A DNA stretch of 64,000 bases from assembly GCF_023515995.1 (NCBI RefSeq), contig NZ_CP097320.1:682001-746000 (forward strand), given 5' to 3'. The DNA comes from Candidatus Mycobacterium methanotrophicum. Lineage in GTDB: Bacteria; Actinomycetota; Actinomycetes; Mycobacteriales; Mycobacteriaceae. The notes under the pieces were generated by a model. The model was not told the origin of the DNA. It saw nothing but the letters and a program-made list of their open reading frames with translations, and searched no databases. How positions within the stretch are numbered: the stretch's first letter is position 1; each line of letters opens with the position of its first letter. The translations under genes were made by a program, and so were the position numbers. Positions 29,406-39,118 of this stretch are shown piece by piece.

Positions 29406-29659
29406 TGGCCTCCGAAAAAGCCTCCGAAAAAGCCCCGGAAAAAGCAGCATCACAGAGTCAGCTGAAGATCACTCAGGTCCGCGGCAAGGTCGGTGCCCGC
29501 TGGAAGCAGCGGGAGAGTCTGCGCACGTTGGGACTTCGGCGAATTCGCCATTCGGTCATCCGGGAAGACAACGCGCAGACCCGCGGACTGATCGCGGCCG
29601 TGCGTCACCTCGTCGAGGTGGAGCCGGCCGACTCGGCGACGGAAGGTAGCGCCAAATGA
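29405..29659 (+). CDS. rpmD: 50S ribosomal protein L30 with repeat-bearing N-terminal extension
   Basis: L30 core from about residue 19 ([20 protein letters not shown], then [14 protein letters not shown]). The first 16 residues are a tandem Ala-Ser/Pro-Glu-Lys repeat from three copies of a 12-bp unit, making the protein about 15-20 residues longer than the usual mycobacterial L30. The ATG is supported by the 1-bp overlap with rpsE. Confidence 0.95.
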   Translation: MASEKASEKAPEKAASQSQLKITQVRGKVGARWKQRESLRTLGLRRIRHSVIREDNAQTRGLIAAVRHLVEVEPADSATEGSAK

Positions 29660-30096
29660 CGATCAAACTGCACGACTTGAAGCCGGCCCCAGGGTCGAAA
29701 ACCAAGCGCACCCGCGTCGGTCGTGGTGAGGGCTCCAAGGGCAAGACCGCCGGCCGTGGCACCAAGGGCACCAAGGCCCGCAAGAACGTGCCGGTGACCT
29801 TCGAGGGCGGGCAGATGCCGATTCACATGCGGCTGCCCAAGCTCAAGGGCTTCCGCAACCGGTTCCGCACCGAATACGAAGTCGTCAACGTCGGTGACCT
29901 CAATCGGTTGTTCCCTCAAGGCGGTTCGGTCGGTGTCGACGAGCTGGTGGCCAAGGGAGCGGTGCGCAAGAATTCGCTCGTCAAAGTCCTTGGCGACGGC
30001 AAGCTGACCGCCAAGGTGGATGTCACCGCACACAAGTTCAGCGGCAGCGCGCGAGAGAAAATCACCGCCGCCGGAGGATCGGCGACCGAGATCTAG
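29656..30096 (+). CDS. rplO: 50S ribosomal protein L15
   Basis: L15 of 146 residues: [20 protein letters not shown], then [20 protein letters not shown]. Starts with ATGA overlapping the rpmD stop. It is the last gene of this ribosomal operon; secY, which directly follows in many bacteria, lies 7.7 kb away, as in other mycobacteria. Confidence 0.98.
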   Translation: MTIKLHDLKPAPGSKTKRTRVGRGEGSKGKTAGRGTKGTKARKNVPVTFEGGQMPIHMRLPKLKGFRNRFRTEYEVVNVGDLNRLFPQGGSVGVDELVAKGAVRKNSLVKVLGDGKLTAKVDVTAHKFSGSAREKITAAGGSATEI

Positions 30097-30099
30097 ATC

Positions 30100-30215
30100 T
30101 GATTCCGTTGCGGTAGCCGCCCCACCGGTCGACCACCTTGGCGCCGTTGCGATAGACAGCGATCGCGGCGCCGACCTCCCGACGCGGCAGGATGCCGTGA
30201 TGTTGCCCGCCTCCG
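30100..30215 (-). pseudogene. Remnant of a serine hydrolase (beta-lactamase family) N-terminus
   Basis: On the minus strand REVGAAIAVYRNGAKVVDRW then GGYRNG is legible, the first strands typical of class C beta-lactamase-like esterases (GAAVAVYxDGxxVVDLWGG). No S-x-x-K motif follows. It is a short relic. The GGCGCCG/CGGCGCC inverted repeat at about 30141-30173 is inside it. Confidence 0.4.
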
Positions 30216-30298
30216 AGCGAATTCGACGGGCTCAGAATCACTGCGAGGCGCGCAAATTGGGCATCGGCTCGGTGAGTTACTGCTGTGGTTGGTGTGGC

Positions 30299-31057
30299 TC
30301 AGCTCAGCTGTGGAACCACTTTTGCGGCAAGGCGTTCCATCTGTTCGCGATCTTCGGCGAGATAGCGGCCAACCGGGTTGAGCAGGATCATCTCGGCGCC
30401 GGCGTCGACGACTTCGTGCAATCCGGCTGCAACCTCATCGGACGTGCCGGACACCGGTACTGCCTCGATGCCCGGCATCGCGCCGTAGATGCGGTGTAAT
30501 CCGGCGAGCACCCGTTCACGGGCTCGGGCCGGGTTGTCGTCGAGCATCAGATAAACCCGCTTGCCGATGCTGAACCGGGCCGGATCCTTGCCCTGTTCGG
30601 CCAACTCGCGGCGCACGGTTTTCGCGGCCTCACTGAACTTCGCGGTGCTCGACGAGCCCGCACCCAGGAACGCGTCGCCGTGGCGCACCGCCCGGGCCAG
30701 CGCCTTGGGCGCCTGGCCGCCGAACCAGATCGGCGGATGCGGCCGCTGCACGGGTTTTGGCTGGATCGGCACGTCGTCGACCTGACGGAACCGGCCGTCA
30801 AACGTCACCCGCGGCTCGTCGGACCATGCCGCCTTCATCAACGCCAAGCCCTCGGTGAAGCTGCTGATAAAGGCGGCTTTGTCCACCCCGAACGCGCTGA
30901 ACTGACGGAAGCCGCCGCCGGGCGCCTCCCCGACGATCTGTTCGAGCACCCAGCCGCCCTCGAACCCTAGCTCCTCGGCCCGGGCCAGATAGTCGCGCTG
31001 ACCCGCCGCGTCGAAGCCGGCGACATCGAATTGGTGGATCGAGATGGAGAATCGCAC
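30299..31057 (-). pseudogene. LLM-class F420-dependent oxidoreductase with internal in-frame deletion
   Basis: A 252-residue luciferase-like protein. The N-terminus FSISIHQFDVAGFDAAGQRD plus ARAEELGFEGGWVLEQ and the C-terminal two-thirds (FGVDKAAFISSFTEGLALMK, RPHPPIWFGGQAPKALARAV) are typical of F420-dependent LLM enzymes, which use a TIM barrel. Between EQIVGEAP and GGGFRQFSAF about 55 residues expected in this family (YAAxxTxRLRLG..., SxGRLxxGVGxG) are missing without a frameshift, removing several barrel strands. The gene remains open but is probably non-functional. GTG 31057 is the likely start, divergent from sppA. Confidence 0.7.
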
Positions 31058-31122
31058 CCCACCACCGTACGGTCCCGCTCCGCCGCCGTGGCCGAGGCGC
31101 CGGCCGTCGGTAGGCTCGACAT

Positions 31123-32916
31123 ATGTTTGCTTTCCTGCCCGACCCGCCCGGCGTTGACGAGGTCCGCGCACTGGTTCGACGGGTCGACACCGCCCGCCAC
31201 CACGGCGTACCCAAAGACTGCGTGCTCGAACTGGATCTGCGCGCCGCGCCGCCCGAGACCGGTGGCTTTGACCCGCTGGCGATCATCAGCGGCGGCGCCC
31301 GCCCATTGGTGCTGCGCGAGGCTGTCTCCGCGCTGCACCGGGCCGCCGACGACTCGCGGGTCGTCGGCCTGATCGCGCGGGTGCAGCTACCCGCCGCCGC
31401 GCCCGGGCCGGTTCAGGAACTGCGGGAAGCCGTCGCCGCGTTCACCGCGGTCAAACCGTCGCTGGCGTGGGCCGAGACGTACCCGGGAACGCTGTCCTAC
31501 TATCTGGCGTCGGCGTTCGGCGAAGTGTGGATGCAGCCGTCGGGAACTGTCGGGCTGATCGGCTTCGCCACCAATGCGCTGTTCTTGCGTGACGCGCTGG
31601 AGAAGGCCGGCATCGAAGCGCAGTTCATCGCGCGCGGTGAATACAAGTCGGCGGCAAACCTTTTCACCCAAGACCGCTACACCGACGCGCATCGCGAAGC
31701 CGACACCCGGCTGCTGGAAAGCCTGCGCGCCCAGGTCTGGCAGGCAGTCGCCGCCTCGCGCGGGATCGGCCACGACTGCATCGACGCGCTGGCCGACCGC
31801 GCGCCGCTGCTCCGCGAAGACGCGCTGACGTCAGGCCTGATCGACCGTATCGGCTTCCGTGACGAGGCTTATGCGCGCATCGCTGAACTCGTTGGTGCCG
31901 AAGGATATTCGCCCGAGACCGCCGATGCCGACGCCGACGACGCACCGCCTCGGCTGTATCTGAGCCGTTATGCCCGAGCTACCGGGCCGGGCGGACCCTC
32001 GTTGCCGTCGGTGCCCGGGCGCAGACCCAAGGCGACCATCGCCGTCGTCACCCTTGCGGGTCCGATCGTCAGCGGCCGCGGCGGCCCGCGGGTGTTGCCG
32101 TTTCGCGCCCCCAGCGCAGGCGCCGACACCATCGCGGCGGGCCTGCGGGAGGCGGCCGCCGATGACGCGGTGTCAGCGATCGTGTTGCGGGTCGACTCAC
32201 CAGGCGGATCGGTCAATGCGTCGGAAACCATCTGGCGCGAGGTGCGCAAGGCGCGCGACCGGGGCAAGCCGGTGGTGGCCTCGATGGGCGCGGTCGCCGC
32301 GTCCGGCGGCTATTACGTTTCGATGGGCGCCGACGCGATCGTGGCCAACCCGGGCACGATCACCGGTTCGATCGGTGTGATCACCGGTAAGCTGATCGCC
32401 CGGGATTTGAAGGACCGCTTGGGTGTCAGGTCGGATGCGGTGCGCACCAACGCCAACGCCGACGCGTGGTCGATCAACGCGCCGTTCACCCGCGAGCAGC
32501 ACGCCCAGGTCGAGGCCGAGGCGGACCTGTGCTACACGGACTTCGTCCACCGGGTTGCCGAGGGCCGCAATCTCAGCGTTGAAGCGGTGGACGCGATCGC
32601 CCGTGGCCGTATCTGGACCGGCGCGGATGCCCTCGAGCACAGCTTGGTCGACGAACTCGGGGGCTTGAGAACCGCGGTGCGACGGGCAAAGGTGCTTGCG
32701 GGCTTCGACGAAGACGCCAACGTTCGCCTTATCGGCTATCCGAGCTCGTCGCTGCGGGACTTCCTGTGGCCACGCCCATCGTCGCAACCGGCGGCCGCTT
32801 CATTGCCGGATGCCTTGGGCGCACTGATCGCCCAGTCGGTGGCCGCAATCTTTGACCAGGCCGAGCGGACATTGAGCGGCGCCAGCGTGCTGTGGCTGGG
32901 GGAATCTCGCTTCTAG
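31123..32916 (+). CDS. sppA: Signal peptide peptidase SppA (protease IV)
   Basis: A 597-residue SppA with two S49 domains. The catalytic Lys is in IARGEYKSAANLFTQDRYTD (N-terminal domain) and the nucleophilic Ser in MGAVAASGGYYVSMGADAIV (C-terminal domain). It degrades cleaved signal peptides at the membrane. ATG 31123 lies just after the divergent oxidoreductase start. It corresponds to Rv0724 downstream of rplO. Its stop overlaps, tail to tail, the end of a decayed methyltransferase. Confidence 0.93.
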   Translation: MFAFLPDPPGVDEVRALVRRVDTARHHGVPKDCVLELDLRAAPPETGGFDPLAIISGGARPLVLREAVSALHRAADDSRVVGLIARVQLPAAAPGPVQELREAVAAFTAVKPSLAWAETYPGTLSYYLASAFGEVWMQPSGTVGLIGFATNALFLRDALEKAGIEAQFIARGEYKSAANLFTQDRYTDAHREADTRLLESLRAQVWQAVAASRGIGHDCIDALADRAPLLREDALTSGLIDRIGFRDEAYARIAELVGAEGYSPETADADADDAPPRLYLSRYARATGPGGPSLPSVPGRRPKATIAVVTLAGPIVSGRGGPRVLPFRAPSAGADTIAAGLREAAADDAVSAIVLRVDSPGGSVNASETIWREVRKARDRGKPVVASMGAVAASGGYYVSMGADAIVANPGTITGSIGVITGKLIARDLKDRLGVRSDAVRTNANADAWSINAPFTREQHAQVEAEADLCYTDFVHRVAEGRNLSVEAVDAIARGRIWTGADALEHSLVDELGGLRTAVRRAKVLAGFDEDANVRLIGYPSSSLRDFLWPRPSSQPAAASLPDALGALIAQSVAAIFDQAERTLSGASVLWLGESRF

Positions 32917-33387
32917 TTCGCGAGTGTTCCGCTGACGTAGATGATTTCGCCCAGCGGCTCGTCATCTTCGGGGGTAGGAAGCTCGAGTCCGTGGCTGATC
33001 GAGCTCGTAGACCACGGTTCCGACCGGCCACTCCAGCCGGTAGGCCCGGGAGTCCAAGCCTGACGCCAGGATCACGACCTGGCGCACACCGGCGGCCACG
33101 GCCGCCAGCAGGTAGGAGTCAAAGTACTTGGTGCGCACCGCGACTCCGTTGACCGTGGTCTGGACCCGGGTCGGCGATGCGTTCTCGGTGGTGGGTAAGT
33201 CGACCGAGCCGTCGACCATCTTCACGAAGAAATCCAGCCCGGCCGCACGGACCAGCGGATCGGCGAACGGGTCGTTGATCAGCGCGTGGGGCTCCTTGGT
33301 CGCCAGCGCGCGGCCGGTGGCGACCATGGTCGCAGTCGCACCCACACTGGAGGCCAGATCCCAGCTGTCGTCATGAGTTCGCGCCAT
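32913..33387 (-). pseudogene. SAM-dependent methyltransferase, internally deleted
   Basis: Reads [20 protein letters not shown] through the SAM-binding [20 protein letters not shown] and VVYELDQP, then jumps directly into the C-terminal tail in another frame, [20 protein letters not shown]. About 150 residues are missing. It is a paralogue of the three intact methyltransferases that follow (TIGR00027 family, compare Rv0725c/0726c/0731c). Confidence 0.85.
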
Positions 33388-33394
33388 GGCCGCC

Positions 33395-34312
33395 CTATGC
33401 GAGGGCGGCGGCGACGTAGCTCATGTCCCGGAACAGAGCCATCGACTCGTCGTCCGGAAACGCGAATCCGTTGCGCTGGTACAGCTCCAGGGCGGGATGG
33501 GCGGTCACCTGCCAGCCGTGGCCGGTCAGGTAGTCGACCACCACACTGCGTTCGCCTTGATAGAACAGGTCGCCTGGGTTGAGGTCGAAACCGGCGCGGC
33601 GCCAATGTTCGCCGATGCGCTGCACGCTTTCTGCGGAGAAGGCATCCGGGTTGGAGACGTGCTCGGTGGCGAGTTGACTTCCCGGCGCGCTGAGCGCGGT
33701 GATGTTATCGAACAGTCGGTCCTGGGCTTCGGGCGGCAAGTAGGGCAATAACCCCTCTGCGCTCCAGGCCGTTGGCTGGTTCACGTCGAATCCTGCTTCC
33801 CGCAACGCGGTTGGCCAATCGTCGCGAAGATCGATGCTCACAGCATGGCGCTGCGCGGTCGGTTCGGCGCCGAGATCAGCCAAGGTTGTGGTCTTGAAAT
33901 CGATCACCTGCGGCTGGTCGATCTCATAGACCACGGTTCCCGCGGGCCATGGCAGCCGGTAGGCCCGGGTGTCGAGGCCGGAGGCGAGAATTACCGCCTG
34001 CCGAATTCCGCTGTCCGTGGCGGCGATGAAGAAGTCATCGAAAAACCTCGTGCGCACGGCCATTTGCTCACTTCGCGCGCGCCGGTTGAGCACCGGGTCG
34101 TCGTCCAGCGTGACCTCTCCGTCGATAAGACGAATGAACGGGGCCAAGCCCACCGCACGAACCAGCGGCTCAGCCAGCGGATCGTTGAGCAGCGGGTCGG
34201 GCCCTTGCGAGGCCAGCGCGCGCGAGGCGGCAACCATCGTCGCGGTTGCTCCCACGCTGGATGCCGGGTCCCAGCTGTCACCGTCGAATCTTTTGGATAA
34301 GGCGTTTGCCAT
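33395..34312 (-). CDS. Putative SAM-dependent methyltransferase (TIGR00027 family)
   Basis: A 305-residue class I methyltransferase of the leucine-carboxyl-methyltransferase-like family that is expanded in mycobacteria. SAM-binding segment [18 protein letters not shown], acidic loop [26 protein letters not shown], and the [20 protein letters not shown] segment are all present. The substrate is unknown. It begins 10 bp after the upstream paralogue and probably shares its promoter. Confidence 0.88.
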   Translation of the reverse strand: MANALSKRFDGDSWDPASSVGATATMVAASRALASQGPDPLLNDPLAEPLVRAVGLAPFIRLIDGEVTLDDDPVLNRRARSEQMAVRTRFFDDFFIAATDSGIRQAVILASGLDTRAYRLPWPAGTVVYEIDQPQVIDFKTTTLADLGAEPTAQRHAVSIDLRDDWPTALREAGFDVNQPTAWSAEGLLPYLPPEAQDRLFDNITALSAPGSQLATEHVSNPDAFSAESVQRIGEHWRRAGFDLNPGDLFYQGERSVVVDYLTGHGWQVTAHPALELYQRNGFAFPDDESMALFRDMSYVAAALA

Positions 34313-34322
34313 GTGATGACTC

Positions 34323-35258
34323 CTACTTTTTGTCGGTCAGCGTGCCGATGACGTAGAGGCGATCGGCGAATGGGAAGTCGTCGTCGAGGGGTGGAAGACC
34401 GTTGGCCGCGAACAACTCCCGAGTGCTGCTGGCGCTGATCTGCCAGCCGCGACCGGACAGATACGGCGCCGCCTCGTTGCGGTCACCGAAGTAGAGCAGC
34501 TCGGTCATGTCGAGATCGAGGCCGTGTTTGCGCCAGCGCTCTGAGACGGTTCGCATGTGTTCCTTGAGACGCTCGCGGAGGGTGTCATCTCGCCTGGGCA
34601 TGCTTTCGGTTGCGATCCGGCTGCCCGGCGCGCTGAGCGTGGTGACGGTGTCGAGCAACCGGTCCTGCGCCTCAGGTGGCAGGTATCCCAGTAGGCCCTC
34701 GGCGCTCCACGCGGTCGGCTGGCCCGCGTGGAAACCAGCCGCACGCAGTGCAGCCGGCCAGTCGTCGCGCAAATCGATGGCAACCGTGCGCCGGTGTGCG
34801 GTGGGCTGCGCGCCCATTTCGGCCAGGGTGCGGGATTTGAACTCGATGACTTGCGGCTGGTCGATTTCGTACACCGTGGTGCCGTCGGGCCAGGACAGCC
34901 GGTAGGCGCGGGAATCCAATCCGGACGCCAGGATCACCACCTGCCGGATGCCCGCGCCGGTCGCGTCGACGAAGAACTCGTCATAGAACTTGGTGCGGAC
35001 CGCCACGTTGTCGGTCATCTGCGGCAAACTCGTAGACGAACGGTCGTTTTCGTCCTGGAGGTCGGCGGGTTTCAACTCGCCGCTGACCAGCCGGACGAAC
35101 AAGTCCACGCCCACGGCCCGAACCAGTGGCTCAGCGAACGGATCGTTGATCAGCGGCCGCTCGGACTTGCTGGCCAGCGCCCGCGACGCGGCGACCATGG
35201 TGGCGGTCACGCCGACACTTGATGCCAGATCCCAGGTGTCGTTGTCGGTGCGTGCCAT
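34323..35258 (-). CDS. Putative SAM-dependent methyltransferase (TIGR00027 family)
   Basis: A 311-residue paralogue of the previous gene: [54 protein letters not shown] and [23 protein letters not shown] 35258 matches the conserved family N-terminus; the open frame continues to 35636 but that part is not conserved. It is the promoter-proximal gene of a methyltransferase pair and carries the motif at 35284-35296 upstream. Confidence 0.88.
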   Translation of the reverse strand: MARTDNDTWDLASSVGVTATMVAASRALASKSERPLINDPFAEPLVRAVGVDLFVRLVSGELKPADLQDENDRSSTSLPQMTDNVAVRTKFYDEFFVDATGAGIRQVVILASGLDSRAYRLSWPDGTTVYEIDQPQVIEFKSRTLAEMGAQPTAHRRTVAIDLRDDWPAALRAAGFHAGQPTAWSAEGLLGYLPPEAQDRLLDTVTTLSAPGSRIATESMPRRDDTLRERLKEHMRTVSERWRKHGLDLDMTELLYFGDRNEAAPYLSGRGWQISASSTRELFAANGLPPLDDDFPFADRLYVIGTLTDKK

Positions 35259-35283
35259 CGCTACCCCTCTACGCGAAGCCGGG

Positions 35284-35296
35284 TTGATACTTAGCC
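35284..35296 (-). promoter_or_regulatory. Conserved 13-bp motif upstream of methyltransferase
   Basis: TTGATACTTAGCC on the plus strand, 25 bp upstream of the ATG at 35258. The same 13 bases occur 29 bp upstream of the paralogue at 37507, with an outer GAGC also conserved beyond the motif in both. Probably a promoter element or operator shared by the family. Confidence 0.5.
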
Positions 35297-35311
35297 GATA
35301 TAACGAGCTTA

Positions 35312-35579
35312 CCACGCCGCCGAATGGCCTACCTCGATCTGGTTGTCGACGGCCGAATTGATCTGCCCCCCAAGCTGACTCGCATCTTCCGGGTTGATCG
35401 GTGGCGGGATGCATTCCTGGCCATCGCCAGCCATGGTGAATGCAGCGCGGCGAGGGTGGCCTTCGATCAGCGCTAGATGCGGCGCTGTGCATGGAAACGA
35501 GTGTGAATCGTGGGGTGTGTCCCGAACGTGGAAGGGAGTTCGACGTACCGGCGCGAGGTGCCTCGCGGCGCCGCACCTT
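35312..35579. other. Intergenic region, no gene recognised
   Basis: Between the methyltransferase and vapBC. A short minus-strand frame reading [20 protein letters not shown] is visible but matches no family I know and lacks an obvious start, so I do not call a gene. Confidence 0.35.
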
Positions 35580-35597
35580 TGCATGCGTTAGCATGCA
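35580..35597. promoter_or_regulatory. Palindromic operator at vapB start
   Basis: TGCATGC, GTTA, GCATGCA: a perfect 7-bp inverted repeat ending 3 bp before the vapB ATG, in a run of GCATGC units. Position and symmetry fit autoregulation by the RHH antitoxin. Confidence 0.55.
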
Positions 35598-35600
35598 TGC

Positions 35601-35840
35601 ATGCGAACGACGGTGGAGATAACCGATGAGCAGCATCGCGCGCTGAGTGCGATTGCTCAGCGTCGCGGGGTACGCGGCTTCTCCGCGCTGGTCCAGGAGG
35701 CGCTGGATACCTACCTTGCGAGTCTGAACGCCGACGAAGTAGACCTTCTGCTAGGGCTTGAAGGCACGCTCAACGACTCCGAGGCACGCGAGGTGCAAAG
35801 GCGCATCAATGACGCAAGGGCCAGATGGCGGGCCTCGTAG
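35601..35840 (+). CDS. vapB: VapB-family antitoxin (ribbon-helix-helix)
   Basis: A 79-residue RHH protein, [20 protein letters not shown], then [19 protein letters not shown]. It overlaps the PIN toxin gene by 16 bp. No Shine-Dalgarno is visible in front of the ATG because the operator palindrome occupies that space; the message may be leaderless. Confidence 0.88.
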   Translation: MRTTVEITDEQHRALSAIAQRRGVRGFSALVQEALDTYLASLNADEVDLLLGLEGTLNDSEAREVQRRINDARARWRAS

Positions 35841-36214
35841 TTGTCGATACTGACCTGGTAATCGACTTTCTCCGCGGTAAGGGACCCGGAGTGCCCATGG
35901 TGCGCGAGTTGGTCGCCCGCCACCGCCTGCGGGTCACCGCGATAACTGCGTTCGAATTGCGCGTCGGCACGGATTTCTTGACTCGCCGCGATGACATTGT
36001 CCGCCTTGTGCGTTCACGCACTTTCCCGCTGGATCCGGCTAGTGCGCTACGCGCCGGGGAAGTCGCTGCGGTGCTGCGGGCAGCCGGCCAAGACATCGGC
36101 ATGGCGGATTGCTTGCAGGCGGGCATCTGTTTGAACTTGGACTTGGCATTTGCTACGCGCAACCGCAGCCGCTTCGATCGGGTGGACGGTTTGCGGTTGT
36201 TCGACGTCGCCTGA
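35825..36214 (+). CDS. vapC: VapC-family PIN toxin
   Basis: A 129-residue PIN-domain RNase with DTDLVIDFLRG at the N-terminus, the central acidic AFELRVGTD, and DIGMADCLQAGIC in the C-terminal half, giving a complete acidic active site. Translation overlaps the antitoxin. It is a second, unrelated vapBC pair in this window. Confidence 0.88.
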   Translation: MAGLVVVDTDLVIDFLRGKGPGVPMVRELVARHRLRVTAITAFELRVGTDFLTRRDDIVRLVRSRTFPLDPASALRAGEVAAVLRAAGQDIGMADCLQAGICLNLDLAFATRNRSRFDRVDGLRLFDVA

Positions 36215-36269
36215 GGTATCCGGGCGAGCAGTCGCTCTACATCGGGTTTGCCCGCAGATGGTGACGCCC

Positions 36270-36599
36270 GTGTCACGCGAAGAGGCGACAATCGGCATCG
36301 ATATCGGAACCACCGCCGTCACAGCGGTGGCCGCCGACTCCGATGGCCGGGTGCTCGCGCGGACACGCATCCCGCGCGAGCTGCGCGTGCCCGCGCCAGA
36401 CCGGTTGGAACACAACGCCGACGAGGCATGGCGGCTCGGGCCGCTGGCGGCGCTCGAGCAACTGGCGCGCCCGGACGCGGCAGCGGTCGCCGTTTCGGCG
36501 ATGGTGCCGTCCCCCGATCCCGTCTGGGCGGATCCGATGGAGCAACGCTATGGCCGGTTTCTCGAACCGGCCGGCCGGCCGTCCAAGGCCTTCGGTTAG
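36270..36599 (+). pseudogene. xylB (carbohydrate kinase) remnant with in-frame internal deletion
   Basis: The first 80 or so residues are the start of a FGGY kinase like Rv0729: SREEATIGIDIGTTAVTAVA with the phosphate-1 loop DIGTT, then RLEHNADEAWR. After AMVPS the sequence jumps to PDPVWADPMEQRYGRFLEPA, the C-terminal end of the same family. About 330 residues, including the catalytic Asp and the C-terminal domain, are gone without loss of frame. The 109-residue product cannot be an active kinase. GTG 36270 is the likely start. Confidence 0.75.
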
Positions 36600-37507
36600 C
36601 TGCGGGTTGCGATTACGGCGATGATGTTGCGGAAGGCGGCCAGTGCTTCGTCGGTGGGGTAGGCGCGACCGTAGTCAGCGAACAGTTTCCGTCGAGCGCG
36701 GCTGGCCACTTGCCAGCCCCGAGCGCTGAGGTACTCGGCCACGTTGTTGCGCTGGCCGTCGTAGAACAGCCCGGACAAATCGACGTCGCAGCCCAGCTTG
36801 GCCCATCGTGCGTTCATCGCCTTGCCGCGCTCGGCCATCGTCGGACCGCTATCCGGGTGGTATTCGGTGGCCAGTTGACTGCCGGGTGCGCTGAGCGCGG
36901 TGATGTGGTCGAAGAGCCGATCCTGGGCTTCCGGCGGCAGGTACATCAACAGCCCCTCGGCGCTCCAGGCGCTCGGTTTGGCGTCGTCGAAACCGGTTTC
37001 GCGCAGCGCAGTGGGCCAATCTTCGCGCAAGTCGATGCTGACTGTGCGGCGGTCGGTCGTCGGCTCGGCGCCCAGACTCGCCATGGTCTCGGTTTTGAAG
37101 TCGATGACCGTGGGCTGGTCGACTTCGTAAACGACGGTGCCGGGCGGCCACGTCAGCCGGTAAGCCCTGGCATCCAGACCGGCGGCCAGAATCACCGCCT
37201 GACCGATCCCTGCCGCGGTCGCACCGGTGAAGAAGTCGTCGAAAAACCGGGTGCGCACCGCGAGCGAATCGGTTTCGGTTTGCAGTTCGACCTCGCCCGA
37301 TTCGCCGGTGTCGGTCGGCGTGATCTGGCCGTCGACCACGCGGATGAAGAAGTCCATCCCTACCGCCCGCACCAGTGCGGCGGCGAACGGATCGTTGATG
37401 ATCGGGTCGGCGTCCTGGGTGGCCAGCGCCCGGGCGGCGGCGACCATCGTCGCGGTGGCCCCGACGCTGGATGCCAAGTCCCAGGTGTCGCGGTCGCTGC
37501 GTGTCAT
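36596..37507 (-). CDS. Putative SAM-dependent methyltransferase (TIGR00027 family)
   Basis: A 303-residue family member, probably the orthologue of Rv0731c beside secY. Key segments: AVILAAGLDARAYRLTWPPG, VVYEVDQPTVIDFK and [27 protein letters not shown] precedes ATG 37507. Its stop codon overlaps, tail to tail, the end of the xylB remnant. Confidence 0.9.
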   Translation of the reverse strand: MTRSDRDTWDLASSVGATATMVAAARALATQDADPIINDPFAAALVRAVGMDFFIRVVDGQITPTDTGESGEVELQTETDSLAVRTRFFDDFFTGATAAGIGQAVILAAGLDARAYRLTWPPGTVVYEVDQPTVIDFKTETMASLGAEPTTDRRTVSIDLREDWPTALRETGFDDAKPSAWSAEGLLMYLPPEAQDRLFDHITALSAPGSQLATEYHPDSGPTMAERGKAMNARWAKLGCDVDLSGLFYDGQRNNVAEYLSARGWQVASRARRKLFADYGRAYPTDEALAAFRNIIAVIATRS

Positions 37508-37536
37508 AGTTCCTCCCGAGTCTCCCCCAAACCACC

Positions 37537-37549
37537 TTGATACTTAGCC
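37537..37549 (-). promoter_or_regulatory. Conserved 13-bp motif upstream of methyltransferase (second copy)
   Basis: TTGATACTTAGCC, identical to 35284-35296, 29 bp upstream of the ATG at 37507. Confidence 0.5.
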
Positions 37550-37792
37550 AAGGTAAAGAGCCGGCTGCAACTTTACGCCTTGTCGGCGGCGTGAAGTGCT
37601 GCACCCAAGCCCACCCGTTTGCGGGGAGGCGCGACCACCGCTGTTAGTCTCGTAGACTGTCTGACGCGCGCTGGACACCTCCTGGCCTGCGAGTGCTTGG
37701 CGCGTGACGCAGGACCGCTGGATTTTTTCAATGCTGGTCACACCAGCCCCATTGGCATGCCGCGATCAGAGACCGGCTGCGCAGGAGGAAGA

Positions 37793-39118
37793 GTGCTTTC
37801 GGCTTTCATCTCATCGCTGCGAACGGTCGACCTGAGACGGAAGATCCTGTTCACGCTGGGCATTGTGATCCTTTACCGGGTGGGCGCGTCGGTGCCGTCG
37901 CCAGGGGTGAACTACCCGAATGTACAAAAGTGCATCGCGCAAGTCAGCGGCGGGGAAGCGGCCCAGATCTATTCGCTGATCAACCTGTTCTCCGGCGGTG
38001 CGCTGCTGCAGCTGACCGTGTTCGCGGTCGGGGTGATGCCCTACATCACCGCGAGCATCATCGTGCAGCTGCTCACCGTGGTCATCCCGCGGTTTGAGGA
38101 ACTGCGCAAAGAAGGCCAGTCCGGCCAGGTCAAGATGACGCAGTACACCCGTTATCTGGCGATCGCGCTGGCCATTCTGCAGGCCACCAGCATCGTGGCG
38201 CTGGCCGCCAACGGCGGGTTGTTGCAGGGCTGCAGCCTGGACATCATCGCCAACCAGAGCATTTTCACCCTGGTCGTGATCGTGCTGGTGATGACCGCGG
38301 GCGCGGCGCTGGTGATGTGGATGGGCGAGATGATCACCGAGCGTGGCATCGGCAACGGCATGTCGCTGCTGATTTTCGCCGGTATCGCCGCCCGGATTCC
38401 CGGTGAAGGCAAAAGCATCCTGGACAGCCGCGGCGGGCCCGTGTTCACGGCGGTCTGCGTGGCGGCGCTGATCATCGTTGTCGGCGTGGTTTTCGTCGAG
38501 CAGGGTCAGCGCCGGATCCCGGTGCAGTACGCCAAACGGATGGTGGGCCGGCGGATGTACGGCGGCACCTCGACGTATCTGCCGCTGAAGGTCAACCAGG
38601 CCGGTGTTATCCCGGTTATCTTCGCCTCGTCGCTCATCTATATCCCTCGGCTGGTCACCCAGCTGATCCACAGCGGCACCGGTGGTGTCGGCAACAGCTG
38701 GTGGGACAAGTTCGTCGCCAATTACCTGTCGAACCCGTCGAGCCCGGTCTACGTCGGCGTCTATTTCGGGCTGATCATCTTCTTCACGTATTTCTATGTC
38801 TCGGTCACGTTCAACCCCGACGAACGCGCCGACGAGATGAAGAAGTTCGGTGGTTTCATTCCCGGTATCCGGCCCGGCAAGCCGACCGCTGACTACCTGC
38901 GTTATGTGCTCAGCAGGATCACGCTGCCCGGCTCGATCTACCTCGGCGTCATCGCGGTGCTGCCTAACCTGTTCCTCCAGATCGGCAACACCGGGACGGT
39001 GCAGAACCTGCCGTTCGGCGGCACAGCGGTGCTGATCATGATCGGCGTCGGCCTGGATACCGTGAAGCAGATCGAAAGCCAGCTCATGCAACGCAACTAC
39101 GAAGGGTTCCTCAAGTGA
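37793..39118 (+). CDS. secY: Protein translocase subunit SecY
   Basis: SecY of 441 residues with ten membrane segments, the channel of the Sec translocon. [20 protein letters not shown] is the plug/TM2 region, and the cytosolic [20 protein letters not shown] loop is present. GTG 37793 follows AGGAGGAAGA, an excellent ribosome binding site; upstream extension is not conserved. Its stop overlaps the adk start (GTGA). The leader contains an AGTCT/AGACT inverted repeat near 37648. Confidence 0.96.
   Translation: MLSAFISSLRTVDLRRKILFTLGIVILYRVGASVPSPGVNYPNVQKCIAQVSGGEAAQIYSLINLFSGGALLQLTVFAVGVMPYITASIIVQLLTVVIPRFEELRKEGQSGQVKMTQYTRYLAIALAILQATSIVALAANGGLLQGCSLDIIANQSIFTLVVIVLVMTAGAALVMWMGEMITERGIGNGMSLLIFAGIAARIPGEGKSILDSRGGPVFTAVCVAALIIVVGVVFVEQGQRRIPVQYAKRMVGRRMYGGTSTYLPLKVNQAGVIPVIFASSLIYIPRLVTQLIHSGTGGVGNSWWDKFVANYLSNPSSPVYVGVYFGLIIFFTYFYVSVTFNPDERADEMKKFGGFIPGIRPGKPTADYLRYVLSRITLPGSIYLGVIAVLPNLFLQIGNTGTVQNLPFGGTAVLIMIGVGLDTVKQIESQLMQRNYEGFLK

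Noticed and set aside
30141..30173. GGCGCCG/CGGCGCC inverted repeat after rplO as a terminator
   Set aside because: No T-run follows on either strand, and the sequence is explained by the serine-hydrolase relic.
37733..37747. GCTGGT-CAC-ACCAGC hairpin in the secY leader as a terminator
   Set aside because: The T-run precedes the hairpin instead of following it; no intrinsic terminator structure.
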